This document shows positions 13,012 to 17,426 of a DNA stretch of 17,426 nt, piece by piece. The stretch's first letter is position 1. The number at the start of each line of letters is the position of its first letter. Both the position numbers and the translations under genes were made by a program. The notes below the pieces were generated by a model. It saw nothing but the letters and a program-made list of their open reading frames with translations, made no database searches and was not told the origin of the DNA. The DNA lies in the NCBI GenBank assembly GCA_036377055.1, contig DASUZD010000045.1, forward strand, positions 1 to 17,426, read 5' to 3'. Origin of the DNA: DASUZD01 sp036377055 (lineage in GTDB: Bacteria > Actinomycetota > Thermoleophilia > Gaiellales > Gaiellaceae).

Positions 13012-13084
13012 GGCACCGACTTGGCGGTGCCGACCCTCAGGACGTACGGGCTCTGCCCGTGCGTCCGTCTGAACCGACCGGTCG
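13010..13084 (+). repeat. Structured dispersed repeat, copy 2, between response regulator and kinase
   Basis: Hairpin 1 pairs 13012-13018 (GGCACCG) with 13025-13031. Hairpin 2 pairs 13040-13051 (GGACGTACGGGC) with 13055-13066, 12 bp with one G-T pair. The palindrome extends to 12 bp (CCGACCGGTCGG, 13074-13085). Relative to copy 1 at 8564-8636, hairpin 1 has a G-C to A-T pair change, and hairpin 2 has gained an A-T pair by paired insertions. Orientation is the same as copy 1, opposite to the flanking genes. It fills the gap between two genes that are usually adjacent or overlapping. Confidence 0.75.
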
Positions 13085-13117
13085 GGCGGCCGAAGCGACG
13101 GATCGGCGACAAGGTGC

Positions 13118-13777
13118 CTATGCCGCAGCAACGCGATACCCCGCGTGGCGAACGGTCTCGACCGCCGCGGCGCCGAGCTTCTTCCTGAGCCGGCGGATGC
13201 AGACGTCCACGACGTTCGAGCCCGGGTCGAAGTGGTAGCCCCAGATCTCCGAGAGCAGCCGCTCGCGGCTCACGACCTCGCCCGCGTGCAGCACGAGGTG
13301 GTGGAGGAGCCGGAACTCGCGGTCCGAGAGATCCGCGACGATCTCGCCGAGGAGCGCCTGGCGGCGCGCGAGGTCGAGCCGCAGCCGTCCCGCGTGGATC
13401 ACGTTGCCGTCGCCGGGCGCCTGCCGGCGCAGCTGGACGCGAATCCGCGCGATCAGCTCGTCGAGCGAGAACGGCTTCGGGAGGTAGTCGGTGGCGCCGA
13501 GCGCGAAGCCGCGGAGCTTGGTCGGCAGGTCGGTGCGCGCGGAGACGATCACGACCGGGAGATCCGGGCTTCGCCGCTTCAGCTCGGAGAGCACGGCAAG
13601 GCCGTGGATGCGCGGCAGCAGCAGGTCGAGGACGACGAGGTCGTACCGAGCCCGCTCGGCGCAACGAAGCGCCTCCGCCCCGTCGCCCGCAGAGTCGACG
13701 GCGAATCCCTCCGCCTCGAGCCCGCGCGTGAGGAAGGAGAGGATCCGAGGCTCGTCCTCTGTGACCAGGATCCGCAT
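13118..13777 (-). CDS. OmpR/PhoB-family response regulator
   Basis: The 219-aa DNA-binding regulator has a receiver domain at residues 1-115, with the acidic pair in VTEDEP, phospho-acceptor Asp51 in LVVLDLLLP, Ser79 in VIVSAR and Lys101 in YLPKPFS. A C-terminal winged helix follows, with LSDREFRLLHHLVLHAGEVV and IRRLRKKLG. It is upstream of, and probably co-transcribed with, the histidine kinase, although the structured repeat lies between them. It is divergent from the cbb3 oxidase operon across 107 nt that contain a candidate binding site, so self-regulation and control of the oxidase are plausible. A TATGGT hexamer 14 nt before the ATG is a candidate -10. Confidence 0.93.
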   Translation of the reverse strand: MRILVTEDEPRILSFLTRGLEAEGFAVDSAGDGAEALRCAERARYDLVVLDLLLPRIHGLAVLSELKRRSPDLPVVIVSARTDLPTKLRGFALGATDYLPKPFSLDELIARIRVQLRRQAPGDGNVIHAGRLRLDLARRQALLGEIVADLSDREFRLLHHLVLHAGEVVSRERLLSEIWGYHFDPGSNVVDVCIRRLRKKLGAAAVETVRHAGYRVAAA

Positions 13778-13791
13778 GAGCAGGCGCGGCG

Positions 13792-13797
13792 ACCATA
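13792..13797 (-). promoter_or_regulatory. Putative -10 element (TATGGT) of the response-regulator operon
   Basis: On the minus strand TATGGT lies 14 nt before the ATG at 13777, leaving a leader of about 7 nt. A TGTCAT sits 17 nt upstream of it, in the -35 position, and falls inside the repeat cluster at 13811-13845. This suggests an autoregulated promoter. Confidence 0.4.
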
Positions 13798-13810
13798 CAT
13801 CGCATTACGC

Positions 13811-13845
13811 GCAAATGACACCCGCATGACACGTTTGTCATTTGC
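13811..13845. promoter_or_regulatory. Candidate response-regulator binding site, inverted and direct repeats
   Basis: The arms GCAAATGACA (13811-13820) and TGTCATTTGC (13836-13845) are a perfect 10-bp inverted repeat. In addition ATGACAC occurs at 13815-13821 and 13826-13832, 11 bp apart, about one helical turn, as OmpR/PhoB-family proteins usually need. The site lies between the divergent regulator and ccoN promoters. Confidence 0.6.
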
Positions 13846-13869
13846 CGTCGAAGGCGCCCCGCGAGCCCG

Positions 13870-13875
13870 TAGTTT
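13870..13875 (+). promoter_or_regulatory. Putative -10 element (TAGTTT) of the cbb3 oxidase operon
   Basis: TAGTTT fits TANNNT and ends 9 nt before the GTG at 13885. No good -35 is seen, and the repeat cluster ends 24 nt upstream. This arrangement would suit an activator-dependent promoter. Confidence 0.45.
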
Positions 13876-13884
13876 CCGGCCGCG

Positions 13885-15387
13885 GTGGCGCAGCCCGACC
13901 GAGGCACAGCTGCGGTACTCGAGCCTCATGGCACTGGCGAAGCTGCCGCGCGCCGGCCGTTCCCGTTCCCGGACGGCGCGGCCAGGCACTGGCTCCTCTC
14001 CTCGATCGTCTGGCTGACGGTCGTCGACCTGTTCGGCCTCGTCCTCGCGACGGAGTTCGTCACTCCCGAGGCCTTCGGCGGGATCTCGTGGCTCCAGTTC
14101 AGCCGCGTCCGGCCCTCGCACGTGAACGGCGTGATCCTCGCGTGGCTGACGATGATGTACTTCGGCGCGCTCTTCTACATGCTTCCGCGCCTCGTCGGCA
14201 CGCGCGGGATGTGGAGCGAACGACTCGGGATCGTCTGCGCCTGGGCCTGGAACTTGATGTTCCTGCTGGGCGTGATCGGCCTCCTGACCGGCCACAGCCA
14301 GGGCCGCGAGTACGGCGAGCTGATCTGGCCGCTCGACATCGCGCTCCTCGTCATCTGGTGCGCGAACATCGTGAACATCCTCGCGACGGTCGCGATCCGG
14401 ACGATCAGGCCGATCTACGTCTCCGTCTGGTTCTTCATCGCGAGCCCGCTGTGGCTAGCGACCGACTATGCGATCGGCAACGTGATCTGGCGCCCCGGCC
14501 ACGTCTGGGGCTCGCCGTCGGGGGCGCTCAACGCAAGCCTCTCCGACGCGATGCTGAACTGGTGGTACGCCCACAACCTGTTCGGCCTCTGGCTGACGCC
14601 GATGCTGCTCGCGCTGACGTACTACATCGTCCCGCGCGTCACCAACACCCCGCTCTACAGCTACACGCTCTCGCTGATCAGCTTCTGGGGAATGGCGTTC
14701 TTCTACACGGGCGTCGGCGACCACCACATCCTCCAGTCGCCGACGCCGGCCTGGCTGAAGACGATCGCCGAGGTCTCGTCGTGGATGCTGCTCGTCCCGG
14801 TCTTCGCCTTCACGATCAACATCCTCGGGACGATGAAGGGCAACTGGGACCGGTTCTTCACGAACCTCCCGTTGCGCTTCACGATCACCGCCTTCTTCTT
14901 CTACTTCCTGGTGAACATCCAGGGCGCGTTCGAGGCGATCCAGCCGTTCAACAAGCTGACGCACTTCACGAACTTCGTCGTCGCGCACGCCCATCTAGCT
15001 CTTCTCGGCGCTTTCACGATCCTCGGGATGGGCGTGATCGACTACATGGTCGCGCAGATCTGGGCGAGACCGCTCTTCAGCCGGAGCCTGACCGAGTGGC
15101 AGTACTGGCTCGTCACCGTCGGCTTCACCGGCTTCTTCAGCGTGCTCACGCTCGCCGGCTTCCAGCAGGGCTTCAACTGGGAGGAGGGCATCCCGGAGGT
15201 GAACGTCCTCCCGCAGCTGCACGCCTACTACATCGCGCGCGGGATCTTCGGGGCGATGATCGTCGCCTCGGGGATCGTCCAGATCGTCAACATCGCCCTG
15301 ACGATCACCACGAACACGGCGGAGCGACGGCGCCGAGAGACGTACGTCGTCGCGGAGGCGATCTCGCCGCCCCCGGTGGCCGGATAG
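13885..15387 (+). CDS. ccoN: cbb3-type cytochrome c oxidase catalytic subunit I (CcoN)
   Basis: A 500-aa multi-pass haem-copper oxidase subunit that reduces O2 to water. Likely metal ligands are His79 in RPSHVNG (low-spin haem), His230 in WWYAHNLFG and His280-His281 in GVGDHHILQSPTP (CuB), and His368 and His370 in VVAHAHLALLG (high-spin and low-spin haem). Tyr274, six residues before the CuB His pair, is at the position of the cross-linked tyrosine typical of cbb3 enzymes. The 44- and 50-residue distances from His230 to Tyr274 and His280 agree with known CcoN. The start is GTG at 13885, with no Shine-Dalgarno sequence. The next gene starts directly after the TAG. Divergence from a two-component system suggests its control. 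Confidence 0.92.
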   Translation: MAQPDRGTAAVLEPHGTGEAAARRPFPFPDGAARHWLLSSIVWLTVVDLFGLVLATEFVTPEAFGGISWLQFSRVRPSHVNGVILAWLTMMYFGALFYMLPRLVGTRGMWSERLGIVCAWAWNLMFLLGVIGLLTGHSQGREYGELIWPLDIALLVIWCANIVNILATVAIRTIRPIYVSVWFFIASPLWLATDYAIGNVIWRPGHVWGSPSGALNASLSDAMLNWWYAHNLFGLWLTPMLLALTYYIVPRVTNTPLYSYTLSLISFWGMAFFYTGVGDHHILQSPTPAWLKTIAEVSSWMLLVPVFAFTINILGTMKGNWDRFFTNLPLRFTITAFFFYFLVNIQGAFEAIQPFNKLTHFTNFVVAHAHLALLGAFTILGMGVIDYMVAQIWARPLFSRSLTEWQYWLVTVGFTGFFSVLTLAGFQQGFNWEEGIPEVNVLPQLHAYYIARGIFGAMIVASGIVQIVNIALTITTNTAERRRRETYVVAEAISPPPVAG

Positions 15388-16812
15388 ATGGCAGAGGGCG
15401 ACGGCCACAGGGCGCACGGCGAGATCCCGCGCGGCTGGGTGCGCCACCCGCGCGAGCGGATGCTGATCACGCCGCTGATGGCCGGCCTCGGCGGCATGCT
15501 CGCGTTCTTCACCGTCGTCTTCATCGTCGTGTGGCTCCCGATCCACACGTTCGACCCGCCCGCCTCGGCCGACTGGGCGCCGCTCGCGAACGACGCGCTC
15601 AAGGGACGGAACCTCTTCGCGTCGAACGGCTGCTACGTCTGCCACTCGGGCTACTCGCGGCCCCAGGACGTGCGCGCGGCGCTCTACTTCCTCTACCCGA
15701 AGGTCTCGCAGCCCGGCGACTTCTACGGCAGCGACCAGTCGCCGAACCTTCTCGGCACCGAGCGCACCGGCCCCGACCTCTCGCAGGAATCGGGCTGGCA
15801 TCCCGACGACTGGCAGCGCGCGCACTTCTACGACCCGCGTTTCGTCGACCCGAAGTCGCTGATGCCGGACATGAAGTCGCTCTTCGACGACAGACAGGTC
15901 GACCAGCTCGTCTCGTTCGTCGAGGAGCGGAGCGGCAAGTCCGGGCTGCTGCGCTACGCGGGGCAGCTCTACGCGAAGCACATCGCGATCACGAACCAGG
16001 GCTTCCCCGAGCCGTACACGGGCTTCCAGGGCTCGCGCAAGCCGATCGTCGAGGGGAAGCCCGATAGCGCGATGCACCCGCCGAAGGGGCAGCTCGAGGA
16101 GGCGCCGAACCTCTCGCAGATCGACCGCAGCTACTGGCTTTCCGGCGACCCGCTGCCCGTCACCGAGGGGAACCTGCTCCGTGGGAAGGAGGTCTTCCTG
16201 GAGCGGTGCGTCGGCTGCCACGGCCTGAAGGGCGACGGGAAAGGGCCCGCCGCGACCTTCATGTCGCCGCCGCCGGCCGACTTCACCGACAAGGACGACG
16301 CGTGCTGCGGCGGCGACACCGGCCCCGGCGACTTCTACTACCGCATCCTCCGCGGCTGGCCCGGAACCGCGATGGAGAACTTCGGCGAGCGCCTGTCCGT
16401 CGACGACATCTGGCGCGTCGTCCTCTTCGTGAAGACGATCCCGAACGGCACGCTCGAGCCGAACCGCGTCCCCGAGCCGAAGGACTACATCGCGTGGCAG
16501 CCGTCGAAGGAGCTGCTCGCGTGGGTCAAGAGCCGCCAGAAGCTTCCGGACAATGCAGCCTTTGCAAAGCAGCTGCCGACGGACCCGTTCATGCAGGAGG
16601 CGATGCGCGTCTTCCCGGGCCTCGCGCCGGCCGACAGCTTCCTGATCAACGACGGCAAGACCCGCCTGTCGCTCAAGGACGCGGCCGCGGGGATCAAGGC
16701 GCTCTACACGAACATGCTCGACCGCGCCTGGAGCGACGCGCAGGCGCGCGGCGAGAAGCTCCCGCCCGCGTCGCAGAAGGACGTCCCGCCGACGGTCCCA
16801 GGGCAGCAATGA
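15388..16812 (+). CDS. ccoO: cbb3 oxidase subunit II fused to a cytochrome c domain (CcoO-cytochrome c fusion)
   Basis: The 474-aa protein is anchored by one N-terminal membrane helix (about 26-50), with its haem domains outside the membrane. The CcoO part carries CYVCH (haem c, 82-86) in a segment that continues SGYSRPQD, and Met159 in SLMPDM as likely axial ligand. A second cytochrome c domain carries CVGCH (274-278) and Met329 in GWPGTAMENF. Normal CcoO is roughly 200-240 aa with one haem, so this chain probably combines CcoO with a CcoP-like electron-entry domain. The ATG abuts the ccoN stop. A CysCys pair (306-307) and a C-terminal region of about 120 residues after the second haem domain are extra. 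Electron path to CcoN is inferred from the family. Confidence 0.88.
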   Translation: MAEGDGHRAHGEIPRGWVRHPRERMLITPLMAGLGGMLAFFTVVFIVVWLPIHTFDPPASADWAPLANDALKGRNLFASNGCYVCHSGYSRPQDVRAALYFLYPKVSQPGDFYGSDQSPNLLGTERTGPDLSQESGWHPDDWQRAHFYDPRFVDPKSLMPDMKSLFDDRQVDQLVSFVEERSGKSGLLRYAGQLYAKHIAITNQGFPEPYTGFQGSRKPIVEGKPDSAMHPPKGQLEEAPNLSQIDRSYWLSGDPLPVTEGNLLRGKEVFLERCVGCHGLKGDGKGPAATFMSPPPADFTDKDDACCGGDTGPGDFYYRILRGWPGTAMENFGERLSVDDIWRVVLFVKTIPNGTLEPNRVPEPKDYIAWQPSKELLAWVKSRQKLPDNAAFAKQLPTDPFMQEAMRVFPGLAPADSFLINDGKTRLSLKDAAAGIKALYTNMLDRAWSDAQARGEKLPPASQKDVPPTVPGQQ

Positions 16813-17111
16813 GGCAGCTCGCGCGCACCGTGCTCGTCCTCGTGCTGCTCGCGCTCGCGTCGCCGGCCGTCGCGCTCGCTCACGACGCTCCCGAGACGAA
16901 GCAATCGCGCTGGGTGATGACCGACTGGATGATGGACACCTTCTTCATCTTCTCCGGCCTCGCGCTCGTCGCGTTCCTGGCGGCCTGGAAGGCCGGGCAC
17001 TTCCAGGATCTCGACACGGCCGGCTCGATCCCGCTGTACGTGCCGGAGGAGGACTACTACACGCCCGAGTGGGCGTACGACGAAGAGGAGTGGCTCGATG
17101 GAGAGCGGTGA
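16809..17111 (+). CDS. Small membrane protein with CcoS-like tail, cbb3 operon
   Basis: The 100-aa protein has an N-terminal signal-like helix ending SPAVALAHD (about residues 8-25), then one membrane helix (about 43-62, FFIFSGLALVAFLAAW). The acidic and aromatic tail begins KAGHFQDLDTAGSIPLYVPE. The segment GHFQDLD directly after a membrane helix recalls the GQFDDLE motif of CcoS/FixS, the cbb3 assembly protein, but the extra N-terminal helix and longer tail are unusual. The ATG overlaps the preceding TGA (ATGA), so translation is coupled. It may be an assembly factor or a small structural subunit. CcoS identity is tentative. Confidence 0.75.
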   Translation: MRQLARTVLVLVLLALASPAVALAHDAPETKQSRWVMTDWMMDTFFIFSGLALVAFLAAWKAGHFQDLDTAGSIPLYVPEEDYYTPEWAYDEEEWLDGER

Positions 17112-17426
17112 GTCCCCGCAGCACGCGCTCGCGTACTACCACTACCTCCAGGCCCACCAGCAGACGCTCCACACGCCCGCGACCTGGGAGGTCGACTATC
17201 TGGCACTCGTCTGGCTCTGGGGCTTCGCGATCGTCCTCACGGTGGTGACGCTGCTCTGGATCTGGCAGTACCGGTCGACTCGGCAGAAGGCCGGCATCTA
17301 CCCGATCGACAGCTTCGGCGGCTTCACGACCGAGCTGGCCGGCCCGGCCACGTTCTTCTTCCTCGCGCTGACGGCGATCCTCGTTGCCTTCGCAGTCGCG
17401 CTGATCGTCGGCCACATCGTCTGGGG
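17098..17426 (+). CDS. Membrane protein of the cbb3 operon, truncated by the window end
   Basis: The ATG at 17098 lies 14 nt inside the end of the preceding gene, and the frame stays open for 109 codons to the window edge. The visible part begins MESGESPQHALAYYHYLQAH. It has one membrane helix around LALVWLWGFAIVLTVVTLLW and a second around ATFFFLALTAILVAFAVALI, separated by a polar stretch. The overlap places it in the oxidase operon, probably as an accessory or quinol/cytochrome-linked subunit. I do not recognise a family, and its C-terminus is not visible. Confidence 0.75.
   Translation, partial: MESGESPQHALAYYHYLQAHQQTLHTPATWEVDYLALVWLWGFAIVLTVVTLLWIWQYRSTRQKAGIYPIDSFGGFTTELAGPATFFFLALTAILVAFAVALIVGHIVW

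Noticed and set aside
13012..13131. Longer histidine kinase starting with TTG at 13131
   Set aside because: The extra 40 residues are the translated structured repeat, are not hydrophobic like the following membrane helix, and would overlap the end of the response-regulator gene. Kept only as an open frame.
1..17426. CRISPR arrays, insertion sequences, tRNA or rRNA genes
   Set aside because: No regularly spaced repeats, transposase genes with terminal repeats, or RNA gene signatures were seen on either strand.

Overview
The window is very GC-rich by eye, with strong G/C bias at third codon positions and frequent GTG and TTG starts. Many starts are preceded by a TANNNT-like hexamer 6-9 nt upstream instead of a Shine-Dalgarno sequence. 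Together with the gene content (a cbb3-type oxidase with a fused CcoO-cytochrome c subunit, XRE-TPR regulators, Liu-type leucine enzymes) this suggests an actinobacterium, perhaps of the Thermoleophilia (Gaiellales/Solirubrobacterales). That placement is inference; there is no rRNA or marker gene here.

Layout. (1) Positions 1-1967 hold an asparagine synthetase gene (asnB), preceded at the window edge by an exact 107-bp copy of one of its own internal segments. (2) Positions 1964-6286 are a minus-strand block. Read in transcription order it holds a large XRE-HTH/TPR regulator, a 48-aa predicted secreted peptide with an exceptionally good ribosome binding site, a 140-aa unknown protein, a 44-aa acidic protein, a second XRE-HTH/TPR regulator and a stand-alone MshEN/GspE-N-like protein. 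(3) Positions 6398-9167 are plus strand: a methylcrotonyl-CoA carboxylase beta-type subunit, a small basic protein, a cupin, a structured repeat, a 49-aa protein and a YdhR-like protein. (4) Positions 9164-11025 are minus strand: a DapA/NAL-family lyase overlapping a DAO-family FAD oxidoreductase, probably one catabolic operon. (5) Positions 11278-12018 hold a LiuC-like enoyl-CoA hydratase on the plus strand. (6) Positions 11974-13777 hold a minus-strand response regulator and histidine kinase, separated by a second copy of the structured repeat. (7) From 13885 to the window end runs a plus-strand cbb3-type oxidase operon: ccoN, a CcoO-cytochrome c fusion, a CcoS-like small membrane protein, and a membrane protein cut by the window end.

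How they may work together. The carboxylase subunit and the LiuC-like hydratase fit consecutive steps of leucine degradation. The two-component system is divergent from the oxidase operon and shares with it an intergenic region carrying a 10-bp inverted repeat plus 11-bp-spaced direct repeats, so it may control respiration.

The most interesting candidate system is the XRE-TPR regulator followed 17 nt later by a short Sec-signal-bearing peptide gene. This has the layout of the RRNPP (PlcR-PapR, NprR-NprX) quorum-sensing cassettes of Firmicutes, but in an apparently actinobacterial setting. The second most interesting is a roughly 75-nt repeat of two hairpins and a palindrome, present twice, whose stem differences between copies are all pairing-preserving.
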